A stretch of 64,000 nt of DNA from Congeria kusceri (taxonomy: Eukaryota > Mollusca > Bivalvia > Myida > Dreissenidae): contig CM051036.1 of the NCBI GenBank assembly GCA_027627225.1, positions 41,363,926 through 41,427,925 of the forward strand, in the 5' to 3' direction. Of this stretch, positions 36,065 to 46,290 are shown one piece after another. The notes beneath the pieces were generated by a model that had not been told where the DNA came from, ran no database searches, and saw only the letters and a list, made by a program, of their open reading frames with translations. The position numbers and the translations under genes were made by a program. Every line of letters begins with the position of its first letter. Within the stretch, counting starts at the first letter, position 1.

Positions 36065-36161
36065 GGTTACGCATGCGCAAATAAATTCCTTCTTTGTTAC
36101 ATATAAACTATTCAAAATTAACCCTGATAATGTGACTTCCGTTTTGGGGTAATTAGACCTT
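36065..36161. mobile_element. MITE-like element copy C, internally deleted
   Basis: This 97-bp copy has the left end (GGTTACGCATGCGC through TTCAAAATT) joined directly to the right end (ACCCTGATAATGTGACTTCC through GACCTT). The middle, about 350 bp, is missing. Keeping both ends while losing the middle is the usual sign of a non-autonomous DNA element. Confidence 0.8.
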
Positions 36162-36955
36162 GATGCGAAACTGAAAGTAATGATTTTTCCCGGATGTTTA
36201 TGTCCAGTGCGCATTACATTCGCACAGTGACGTTACGACCAAACCAGCTATTCTCGTCGTTCTCGAATCCCAAGGTTGCACTCAATCTACTGATGCAGCC
36301 TTTTTATTCAATTAATTATGTTCATATGGGCATGTATATAGTGTTTTAACACTGTTTTAATCGTTACAGCTGTTGAACATAGTACTGACTGTATACTTGG
36401 TGAATTGTAAAGATCTTGATTAAAATGTATATATATTATATACATGCTTTGTTCTTGCAAAAACGGCGGGAAATCTTCCTCGTGCACATCGTGCCTGCGC
36501 GTCAAATGTTAAAGACCTGTATTTAGTTAAGCATATGATCGGTACACGCACGCTTTCCATGCATGGAACGTGACGTCGTGTTTCAGCAGACATTTCACCG
36601 TCTTTTGTAGAAAACACGGGTTTTACAGGGCATACATGTACACAAACAACGGCGAACGCTTTGCTTAAAAAATTTACCGTGATATCCCGGAACAATTTGT
36701 TGATCTCGATCGGCAATCATTGTGTGATACCGTCAAAAACAAAAAGCAGTGTCACGAAAGTAAACGGTCTTACCGAGCAAATTATTATATTTGTACTCAA
36801 AATATTTCGAAAATTTGAACGTTTCGTTCCCCATCGGTAAAAAAAACGTCACTACATTTTTTTTTTCACTTTCGTCACATTTACGTTCGCCGGTTTTGTA
36901 AACCGTAAAATCAAAAAGTCATGGTCTTATCAGTAAATCTAAAGTTACATACTCA
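36162..36955. other. CpG-richer spacer, possible promoter region
   Basis: It contains TGACGTTACG, ACGTGACGTCGTG and many CpGs. Two inverted related words, GTCACGAAAGTAAACG (36752-36767) and CACTTTCGTCACATTTACG (36870-36888), hint at a small inverted-repeat element of about 140 bp. Confidence 0.35.
36678..36720 (-). CDS. Candidate first coding exon
   Basis: On the minus strand an ATG at 36718-36720 opens a 14-codon frame, MIADRDQQIVPGYH. A canonical donor (CACG, then GTAAAT) ends it at 36678. The surroundings (36450-36900) are richer in CpG than the rest of the window, as expected near a promoter. If it belongs with the exon at 34939-35026, a small minus-strand gene would span about 1.8 kb. 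That link is speculation. Confidence 0.25.
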
Positions 36956-37204
36956 TGCGTTTGATGTAGTGTACGCATATAAAAGCGGAAACCTAATAGG
37001 AATGATATCTATTCATCGTTTTAAACCGGCAGATTTATTGCTGAATAAAATGTATATTACATATAAAACTACTACTAAGTGCTAATTACACTTTATCTGA
37101 TGTGGATTGAAAAAGAAATTTCATGTATGTTGTCGTTCCAGATGCGTTATTTTATGTGTTTTTCATTCGGGCGTACATTCGATTTTGCCTTAGATACACC
37201 CTTA
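36956..37204 (+). repeat. Dispersed TATA-bearing repeat, copy 2
   Basis: It contains GTAGTGTACGCATATAAAAG plus CGG, TTTTAAACCGGC, TTTTTCATTCGGGCGTACAT and CGATTTTGCCTTAGATAC. The last phrase is shared with copy 3. Confidence 0.8.
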
Positions 37205-37336
37205 AAAATATATTAATATTAAGATCTACTCTTAAAATTTAAGTCAGATAATGTTAGTAATTTTACACGACTACTTACAGAAATATATCATCTTTAATAT
37301 ATGGATATTGAAATTTAAATTGTAATTGAACAGTTC
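37205..37336. other. Spacer
   Basis: AT-rich sequence between the dispersed repeat and the 24-bp array. Nothing recognised. Confidence 0.4.
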
Positions 37337-38330
37337 CCCAGCAATCAAGCCCATATTGGCCAAAAATGGGCTATACCTGGGCAAATATACCATATGAGCC
37401 CCATGTGGGTGCCATATAGTTTTTTCTACCAATATCGGGCCCATATCAGACCAAGCAACAAGCCCACATGGATTCCCAGCAAGTATGCCCATATGGGTCC
37501 TAATAAGTCATCCGATTTGGGCCGGGAAAGGGCTTTATCTGGTCTAATGTACCACATGGGCTGCACGTGAGACCCATTTGTCTGATCTTATCCATATTAG
37601 AACCAGTTGGGTCCTAGGCAAGCAAGCCCATGTGGGTCTCAGAAAGAAAGCCCAAAATGGGCGCACTACAAGAAAGCCCATATGGGTCCCAGCAAGAAAG
37701 CCTATATGGGTCCCGAACAATATGTCCATATGGATCAACAACAGAAAGCCCATATAGGTCCCAGCAAGACAGCCCTCATGGGGTTCCAAAGAATGAAGCC
37801 CATATGGGCTCCAGCAAGAAGGCTCATATGGGTCCCCAACAAACAAGCCCATATGGGTCACAAAGAGCAAGCCCAAATGGGTTCCCAGCAATCAAGCCCG
37901 TATGGATCCCATTCAAGCAACCCTATATGGGTCCCATAAAAAAGCCCATTTGGATCCCCAGCAATTAAGCACATATAGGTCCTGGCAAGCCAGCCCCTGT
38001 GGGCCCGATATGGGATATGCCTGGGCTTATTAACTACAAAGGCACCATGTAGGTCCCACATACATGTCATGCCCATATCAGTCTCAGATGGGTCCCAGGC
38101 CAACAAGCTCAAATGGTTCCCAGCAATAAAACCCACATGGGTTCACATAAGCTAATAAATATGAGTCCCATCAATAAAGCTCATGTCGGTCCCCAAAAAG
38201 CAAGCCCATATGGGTCACAGCAAGAAAGGTAATATGGGCTCCAAACAAGGAGACCTAGATGGGTCACCAACAGCAAACCTATAGAGGCCACAGCAAGAAA
38301 GTCCATATTGTCCCCCAACAAGCAGGTCTA
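37337..38330. repeat. 24-bp minisatellite with palindromic core
   Basis: Thirty or more copies of a unit of 24-25 bp (GCCCATATGGGTCCCAGCAA plus GAAA) run through this block, best preserved at 37660-37960. The CCCATATGGG core is self-complementary. Because the unit is eight codons long, frames stay open on both strands (37544-37891 minus, 37607-37968 plus) and translate to MGPSKKAH-like or YMGFLAGTH-like repeats. I regard these as repeat artefacts. Confidence 0.9.
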
Positions 38331-38339
38331 GATGAGTTA

Positions 38340-38990
38340 TTGACCGGACGCGAAAAAGATCATATTTTTGACCTCTGACCTCTAAGTGTAACCTTGAAGG
38401 TACAGACCTGGGTCTTGCACACAACACATCGACTTATGATGGTAAACTACCAAGTAATTTTACAATCAACACAGAAATTGCAAAGTAATTGACCAGAGAA
38501 GAAAAACAGACCCATTTTTGACTTTGACCACTAAGTGTGACCTTGATAATAGATTTAGGAACCTGCATGATGCGTGCGACACATCGTCTCATGTTAGTTA
38601 ACATTTCTACGAAGTAATTTCAAAATCCATCAAGAAATGACAAAGTTATTGGTCGACACAAAAAACATACCCCATTTTTTACTTTTGACGTATAAGTGTG
38701 ACCTTGAACTTGGATGTATGGACCTGGATCCTGCGCGTGATACATCTTCTCATGATGGTGAACATTTCTGCTAAGTAATTTCAAAATCCATCTAGAAGTG
38801 ACAGAGTTATTGACCGAACACGGCCTATTTTTTACCTTTTACCTCCAAATGTGACCTTGACCTTGGAGGTATGGACCTAGATCTTGCGCGCGACACATCG
38901 TCTCATGATGCTGAACATTTATGCCAAGTTATTGATCAGACACAGAATTTTGAAAGGACGGACGGACGCATGCACGGACAGGGGTAACAC
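38340..38990 (+). repeat. Array of the 29335 family, about 150 bp units
   Basis: Four units contain CTAAGTGTGACCTTGA, GCGTGCGACACATCGTCTCA, TCTACGAAGTAATTTCAAAA and GACAAAGTTATTGG. The end is GGACGGACGGACGCATGCAC followed by CACCATTCTTTGAATGGTG, a perfect hairpin (39004-39022) that may mark the element terminus. Confidence 0.8.
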
Positions 38991-41977
38991 TTAATGCCCC
39001 TTCACCATTCTTTGAATGGTGAAAAAGATTTAACATAAAAAGATTTTACCAAATACACATTATTGATGGTCCTGCATTTGATTTCCAACACGAGTGGGTG
39101 GTATCTATGTGACAGCACGTGCTCCATTGCAGAGTTGGCATGGTGTTTCAAACAGCAGGATTGGTTCCTTTGCATCAAATGCTGCCAACTGCAAGTCCAG
39201 GCTTCTTAAATTACATGTACAAAATACAATTCTATATTAGTCTGTACGTATACAACAATGTACAACTAACATATACATTTACAATTTAGTACATGCTTGT
39301 TCATCATATAAGCGTTATTCATGCATTAATGGTCTCAGTTAATTCATACTGTAATTATAATGGCATCTCGGACAATGATCATGGCCCTTGAAATTGTATC
39401 CCTTTTTCACCCTCAATCTTCCAGTGACTACTACCAAAAATGAATTTTCTCACATAAATCTGACAAGAATTAATGACAGTTTTCAATAGAAATTTAGAAA
39501 AGATGGCGATATTGTCTTGAATGCAGTAACAGTTTAAAGCTTCAAACGTTTGCATTTTTTACACGACACTTAAATAACTTTTGGTTGTGTAACTTATGGT
39601 TGTGTATCAGTGGATTAATAGTGTGCAACACAGTAAGCATGTTTTGATTAATGTTACACTGAATGTATAAAAGGACTATGTCTTTGACGTAAGAGTATGA
39701 TTAAGGTATTATAATATAGTTTACTAGTATAGGAGAGTGTTAAGGCATGCTAAATCAAAACGTTGAACACTGAAAGACTGCGGCTTGCAAAATAAAGTGG
39801 TAACGAAAAATAATAAATTGTAGTTTGTATAAACTTCGTAAACACACACAAGGAAACATATCGAATTGCATTATAGGTTATGTACTTTTAAATTTGAAAT
39901 ACAAGGGTATATTGATTGTTCGCAATGAATTAAATAGGATCTATTTCTTGTCATCTATCCATAGCAATCTCTGAATTAATGTATTTATAGTATTTAGTGG
40001 ACCAATCCACTGATAGCAAGGAATTCTTTCGCAGTTCTGATTGGCGTGCAATCAGTGATGTCCCCTACTCCACGATATTGAAAGTAGAGAAGCAGGGGCG
40101 GTCACTGTGCAATTGCCATGTCAACAGTCACACGTGATTTCGATTTGCGGTACTTAAGACTCCGGCTATCACCCAGTCTAAAAACCAAACAAATGTAATT
40201 GAAGTTGTGTATGTTTGACACCTTTCTTGTATAAACATAGTTTGCAAGTGTTGTTTTTTTTAAATACAGAGTTAAATTGGGAATTGTCAGTTATTCTTAT
40301 GGCACATGCCTCTTGTGTTTGATACCCATGGGCGGTTAATTTTTTTCAAGCATTTTATATTATCATTATTAATGCTATCAGAGATAACTTTTTGTAGACA
40401 TAGTCCCTCTAAAGACGACAATAACATTGTAATGCGTTATTGTATACCTAAAAACCTGTTTATCCAGGATTCTCAAGTTGCCCAGTTCACCCTGTGTTCA
40501 TTTTCCCTGAAAGAAACAATAATTATGTCCCAGCAAATCAAATTCTTAATCCATATAGCCAGGGATTAATTAACCAGTTCAAGTACTTATACAAGGGAAT
40601 ACACTATATATGGAGTGACACCCTAGTAATTGGTGAAAGGATCAAAGCCTTGTCGTAAAATTACATTAGGGCTGTGGATCGTTGGGTAAGCGACGATCCG
40701 ATCCAGGAGTCGGGGCTTACAATTCACATATAGAACAACCAATCATCTGTTACAAATTGTGATACAGGAAAACACTCTCATGAAGACTAATAACTTAAAT
40801 TTATCATATTCAACAAATTCATTTTGACATAACAGAGCAAATTGTAAAGAGTCTGTATACACACCTTGAGTCACATTATAGCAAAAACTGAAAGGTTTAA
40901 AATGAACTATGACATTAGGATGTGTAAACACATTAAAATGCAATATAATTCTCAAAAGGGTTGATTTTTTCGTATTAATTAACTCATTTTATTGAAAATC
41001 TATGTAAGGTAAATATAAAATTTTAAGATCACAATTAAACGATCTTGGCAATTATGAGTATTCGAACTCAGGGAAAACACGATGTTACACAGTCCAGACT
41101 CCTGAAACTAGGGCATACCTATATGATATGTTTTTGTTCATTCACATTTCTAAAATTATTAAAACTTTAATCAAATTCTTAAAACTGGCTTGAAAACAGA
41201 TTGTTATATAGAACATAATAAACATATTTGTTTATTTTTTTTAAACTATTATGAAATGTGTAGTAGTTTCAGTTTCATGTATCCCTTATTCTCAAGATAC
41301 TGTTCATTCCATGATACTGTTTTATAACAATTACCTTTGAATAAAATCAATGTGTATACAGATACGTTGCTGTCTGAAAGTCTGAAAAGTCTTAAGATGG
41401 CCCTTCTGTGCAGTCTTTGACTCATTGTGTAGCTGGAAGTAAATCAAGAGAGAAATCAACTGAACAATTTTTTTTAATTTGTCTTGTAAAAGTCCTAGAT
41501 GCATGAGCCCTAACAGATTTGCATGGGTTAGTATTTTTATTTTTTAAGGTTCTTGTTTTTCGAATATGTACTAGTCGTTTTATTTTTACAATCTATCACA
41601 TCCACTGCCGCCATTTGTTTAACCGCAGTTACCCGTATATAAATAATTTTATCCTACCACTAAATGATTTTATAGAAGAAAATCTAGGGTGTCAGATAAA
41701 CTTAAGCTTTATCCGACACCTAGCCTTTATCTAACACCTACATGACGGACTACTTTTTGTACCTTTCATTTCCGGTTAAAGGTCAAATGAAGTTACGACT
41801 TGTTTACAATTTCAAGTTTAATATTAATCAATACATTAACGAAACAATAAAAGACTAATAAAAAAAAGCATAAAATATATCAACAGTGAATTTAACGTTG
41901 TCTGCTTAAAATCCAACATAAACCTGTCAAAATTAATTTTTATAAATATAAACTGAACAAAAGAAGAAAAATAAAAC
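38991..41977. other. Long spacer, no gene recognised
   Basis: Three kilobases without arrays. At 40000-40150 two CCAAT-type words (ACCAATCC, TGATTGGC) and CACGTG occur in a locally GC-richer stretch. This could be a promoter, but no downstream coding exon is visible. A hairpin made of GGTGTCAGATAA and TTTATCCGACACC lies at 41689-41718. The GTTCGAA word near 41060 does not make a tRNA. Confidence 0.4.
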
Positions 41978-42310
41978 ATGTCAGATAATATTGATAACGT
42001 CACATTTAACATTATATGGGATGATTTAATGCAAAATGAAACTGAAACTGAATTATTTAACACAACAAACATCAAAAATGAACAAAATGGCAATGAAGAT
42101 TCTCACAGTTCAGTTCACATGGTTCAGGAGGTATCGTTTGAAGAATTTATTCAACTGTTTGGATTGATGTCAATCAGTGTCGCTCTCAACTTCAACGAAT
42201 CTCCTTCAGACACACTCTCAATTTTACGGGGCAGTGTTCAATGTTCAGAATGTCAATATTTACACAAATTAAATCCAACAATCTGTGTTGTTCCAATGTT
42301 TCTTTGTTGA
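41978..42310 (+). CDS. Hypothetical 110-codon ORF
   Basis: An ATG with A at -3 opens a 110-codon frame that lies outside arrays. The product is acidic (MSDNIDNVTF start, then many Glu, Asp and Asn residues), with a hydrophobic middle (FEEFIQLFGLM) and a CSEC pair near the C-terminus. No domain is recognised. It could be a first exon or a chance ORF in AT-rich DNA. Confidence 0.2.
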   Translation: MSDNIDNVTFNIIWDDLMQNETETELFNTTNIKNEQNGNEDSHSSVHMVQEVSFEEFIQLFGLMSISVALNFNESPSDTLSILRGSVQCSECQYLHKLNPTICVVPMFLC

Positions 42311-42703
42311 TTTTCGTGCTTCGCATATCCGTGGTGTGTAATTAACACATGTGCTACTACGTGACTCAGGCTTGTTTGTAAATGGCTACCGTTAACTGAC
42401 TAGAAGAAAACTGTTTGTTATTTTTCATTAAATTCTTCATATTGTATATTTACAATGTGTGATTTAAGAAACTGATTAAATTTGAATCGAAGTGTGTGGT
42501 GTTTCTTTGCTTTGTTTCTCCACAAATTTACGCTAAACTTGAGAACTATTTCGCGTTCTAGCGTAGGAATTTGCTTGTTATTGTATTTATACGCGAGTGA
42601 GAAGGCTATGTACAAAAGTAAAGGTACTCGCTCCGATTTTTTTAATTAAAATATTTTAAAATATTTCTGAGTAGAAATATTTTCATGTGGTAGGATAAAT
42701 AGA

Positions 42704-42823
42704 ATATTAGGTTAGTATCTTAATGTACTTGAGTTTATTCGGCTCGTCTACGAAAAGTTTAACTTTAAACTTTTCTCCAACTCGCCGAATAAACTCAAGT
42801 ACATTAAGACACTAACCTAATAT
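42704..42823. repeat. Long inverted repeat, 120 bp hairpin
   Basis: The left arm begins ATATTAGGTTAGTATCTTAA and continues GTACTTGAGTTTATTCGGC. The right arm is its near-perfect reverse complement, ending ACTAACCTAATAT. The loop contains a second inverted pair (AAAAGTTTAA and TTAAACTTTT). It may be a foldback element remnant. Confidence 0.85.
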
Positions 42824-43119
42824 CCTCTATATATATATTGACCAATGCCCCACTATAAGTGCATGGGTTACATGCAACCATATGTTATATAAGAAATTAA
42901 AATGCATTTGTAATAACTATTGAATATTTGTTCATAAAACCAATCATTATTTTGTCTAGACTAAGACATTTGTCACAGGATAGACAACGGGTCCCGTATG
43001 ATAGCACGGTTGAAGGTGGCATCCAGGAAATGAAAATTTATGTATTTTTTTTAAATAAAAAATTGAAAACCCCATCTTTAAGCATAACTAACGTTACATG
43101 CTACGCTCAACAATGAAGA
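42824..43119. other. AT-rich spacer
   Basis: Nothing recognised. Confidence 0.4.
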
Positions 43120-43830
43120 CAAAATTCAAGAAAATCCGTAGGAGGAGTTGCGTTCACAAGGCGTTTTCCCTATGTACGGGTATTCCATAGAGAAAAATAA
43201 TCAAAGGGCCATAAATTCCTAATGGAGGAGAAAAAAAAATCTGTACATGTACTCACAACACATTACCATCAACAATGAAGAATCTTTTCAAGAAAATCCG
43301 TAGAATAATGTATGAAGAGTTGAATTCACCAGGAATGTTCCCTGTATATACCGTACAGAAGAAATAATCAAAGGACCATAACTTGCGAACAAAGAAGGCA
43401 ATTTTTAATTCTTTTCTGCATAACTACAGATTTGCTTCACCAATAAACTAAAGTTTCAAGAAAATCCGTTAGAAACTGTAGGAGGAGTTGTGTTTATATG
43501 GAACTTTCACTATATATTCCATTCCAAAAATAAAGTATGAAAAAGGGCAATAACTTAATAAGATATATCCACCTATGCAGTTTCAAGTTAATACCTCTTA
43601 TAGTTGTAAAAGTTATGCTCCAGGCAAAATGACGTATGAAAAATTAACAATGGGCAATAACTCCAGAATTTTGAAGCATTGAGTAATGATTTTTGAGCAC
43701 TGTACTCTCCCTAATGAGATTGATCTTAAATGCTTTTGAAGTTATGAAGGAAAACCATGAACATGTGGACGGACGGACAGACAGTGTGATTATTATAGGG
43801 TACCCTCCAAACATTTGCGGGGCCCTAATT
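43120..43830 (+). repeat. Tandem-core array, about 170 bp units
   Basis: Three to four units share TTCAAGAAAATCCGTAG, GTAGGAGGAGTTGTGTT and AATAATCAAAGGACCATAAC. The end has GGACGGACGGACAGACAG and AGGGTACCCTCC, as in other bivalve array elements. Confidence 0.7.
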
Positions 43831-44326
43831 TCATTATACATTTTGCCAGCAAAACATGCTACACACATTGCTTGTGAAGCATTGGTCAGTACTACAGTAT
43901 AGCTCAGACGACTTTTTGATACTCTACCAATAATTTAGCCATTATGAAAAAAAATAACACTAGACTGTCTACAATTTACAATAATTCTTCCAGTTCAGGC
44001 GAGGCTCGCGAAATCTGATTAAAAATTAAATGTGTATACATGAATTCAACGACGACCAAGGCAACGAATAATGTTGAGAAATAACTGTGTATTTACCTGT
44101 TAACAAACATCGACACATTTATACAAAAAGCACCGGCCGTTTAAATGTACCAAACTGCGATATACTTTAATTTAACAGGTTTCCTATTGCACTATAAATG
44201 ATATTTGATTATAGAAATACGCTATAATAAGACATGTACATTCAATTAAGAATAAATAATATAATGCATAATGAGATATTTGATAAAAACAAATCAGCAC
44301 AAGTGTATGAAACAATTAAAACCACA

Positions 44327-44410
44327 AGCGGGTATCGAACTCACGATTTAGGAGCAATAGGAGGAAATAACAGTAGACAGCGCTTTAATCAACTGCACTA
44401 TTCTGCTTTG
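44327..44410 (-). repeat. tRNA-derived sequence (SINE head or tRNA pseudogene)
   Basis: On the minus strand TAGTGCAGTTG fits the Pol III A-box consensus TRGYNNARNNG at every position. About 45 bp later GTTCGATAC fits the B box GWTCRANNC. The spacing and flanking GCAGAA and CCCGC are tRNA-like. The anticodon arm (around TCTACTGTTATTTCC) does not fold cleanly, so I do not assign an amino acid. A tRNA-derived SINE head is the likeliest reading. Confidence 0.5.
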
Positions 44411-44588
44411 TAAGGAAACGTGTGTAAAATACTCACAATTCTGACTTCAAAATGTACAAAAGAAAAGGTCAAACAAAACGACTCATATTACAAATGGATT
44501 TCAGAATGTGTTGTATCCTGTGTGAATTGATAGTCAGAGACTGTCAATTCATTATTACCCAGCATGCATTAAACCAGACCAGACGTCC

Positions 44589-44675
44589 TGTAGAATCCGA
44601 GGAATAAAGATGCACGAAACCCGCTATGTGTATTGTGTTCAATAAAACCCGCCTCTATGACACAAAGACATAACA
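44589..44675 (+). repeat. 5' LTR (87 bp)
   Basis: It runs from TGTAGAATCCGAGG to AAAGACATAACA and contains two AATAAA words. Homology to the 3' copy starts exactly at TG and ends exactly at CA, which supports these as true LTR ends. Confidence 0.8.
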
Positions 44676-44677
44676 TT

Positions 44678-44690
44678 TGGCGACGAGGAT
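44678..44690 (+). promoter_or_regulatory. Primer binding site, tRNA-Ser type
   Basis: TGGCGACGAGGAT starts two bases after the LTR. It is the exact complement of the 3' end (ATCCTCGTCG plus CCA) of animal tRNA-Ser(GCU) as I know it. Serine tRNA priming fits the Mag lineage. Confidence 0.8.
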
Positions 44691-44773
44691 AAAAAAAGAT
44701 AAACAAATACATTGATAAATGTGTGGATGCATATCGTTATTTTGTGTTTAGTTGATGGATTACGACGCTAAAC

Positions 44774-45073
44774 ATGAATAATCGGCAAAATGTCCCGACA
44801 TTCGATTTGGACACTGACCGGAGCAATTCAGGAACACGGTGGGAAAAATGGTTAGAACGGTTGGAAAATCTGTTCATAGGAATGAAAATTAACGATGCAG
44901 ATCGAAAACGTGCTTTACTTCTTCACTTTGCCGGCGATAAAGTATATGACATTTACGATGCAGAGAAACGAGAATCTACGTATGATGCAACCAAAAAGGT
45001 ATTAGCTGATTATTGTTCTCCTAAGAAGAACGTTCAGATGGAAATATACACATTTAAATCGTACAAACAATAG
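44774..45073 (+). pseudogene. gag, N-terminal part (premature stop)
   Basis: The ATG at 44774 opens a Gag of the DLDTDRSNSGTRWEKWLERL type, followed by a DRKRALLLHFAGDKVYDIYD capsid segment. The frame ends at a TAG (45071-45073) directly after KSYKQ. The same frame then continues with capsid sequence (SLDEYVTELRILAKNC), so the TAG is an inserted nonsense change, not the gag end. Confidence 0.85.
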
Positions 45074-46290
45074 CCACACCAGTCACTTGATGAATACGTT
45101 ACAGAACTACGGATTCTTGCCAAGAACTGTGCATTTACGGACATAGACAATGAAATTTTGCAACAGGTTATTCAACATTGTTCATCAAATCAGTTACGTC
45201 GCCGAGACCCGAACAAAACATTAAACGAAATCTTAACAATGGGGAGGCTTTTAGAACAATCTGAAGTACAAGCAAAGGCTATGGAAAATGGTGTCAATTA
45301 CAAACAAAGTGTCCAGAAAGTATCGCGCTCTAAGGGTAAATTTGGGCGTGGCGGCGGAAACCGCGGCCGGGGACAGCAGCTCTATGCAAATTCTGCCCCA
45401 AATAAAGTTCACAGACCAGCCAACAAGTCACGTGACAAAGGAACCTGCAGAAATTGTGGTTTTGAATATCTACACAGGAATGCGCCTTGTCCTTCGCGAG
45501 GAAAAACGTGCAACATTTGCAAGCGCATAAATCACTTCAGCCGAGTCTGTCGCCAGCGCGATAAACAGACCGTTAGGGAAGTGCAGGAAAATTTACAGTC
45601 CGATTCCGAAAGTGAATTCCACAACTTCAACGTTCAAATAGGCAATGTCGGTTCGAACAAAACTCCAAAAACATTACTGAAAATCAATCACAAAAACATC
45701 ACAGCCACTATCGATACTGGTTCAAGTGTAAACATCATTGATGAACGGACTTATTCTTTTCTTGGAAAGCCGCAATTACATAGACAACGCTTACCCAAAC
45801 TTATGCCCTATGGTGGAGGCCCCAACTTACAAGTTATCGGGTATTGCGAAATGGAAGCTGAAAAGAATGGCAAAATGCTAGTTGAAAAGTTCTACTTGGT
45901 GACGGGCAACTATGGAACTTTAATTGGCTATGAAACAGCCAGAGATCTGAAATTAGTGAAAATAATTCAAAGTGTCAACTTCTCCACGGAAAGCATTGAA
46001 GAAAAATATCCGGGAATATATACTGGCATCGGTAAGCTGAAAAGTCACAAAGTGACATTACATATCAATAAGAATATCAAACCAGTAGCCCAAACAAATC
46101 GGCGCACACCATTCCATCTTCGCAAAATAGTGGCAAAAGAAATAGATAAACTGTTCAAAGATGATATCATTGAGGAAGTAAAAAATGAATCGGCGCCATG
46201 GGTATCGCCAATTGTGACACCTCCAAAGGAAAATGGCGATGTTAGACTGTGTGTTGACATGAGGGAGGCTAACAAAGCGATTGAACGAGA
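45074..46290 (+). pseudogene. gag C-terminus, protease and RT start
   Basis: It continues the gag frame. A basic RGGGNRGRG stretch is followed by a double zinc-knuckle region ending CNICKRINHFSRVC (C-x2-C-x4-H-x4-C). The retropepsin motif TATIDTGSSVNIID has its catalytic Asp about 186 codons after 45158. The N-terminal RT motif VRLCVDMREANKAI follows. A one-base loss near 46286-46290 shifts the frame, and this frame then stops at 46310. Confidence 0.9.

Noticed and set aside
37544..37968. 110-115 codon frames on both strands with 8-residue repeats
   Set aside because: Products of the 24-bp palindromic minisatellite; no start context or non-repetitive part.
40000..40150. Possible promoter (CCAAT-type words and CACGTG)
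   Set aside because: No TATA or initiator at a proper distance and no coding exon in the next kilobase. Kept only as a note in the spacer entry.
41041..41110. Possible minus-strand tRNA (AGTTCGAATACTC)
   Set aside because: The B-box pattern fails at the last position, no A box is found, and no cloverleaf forms.
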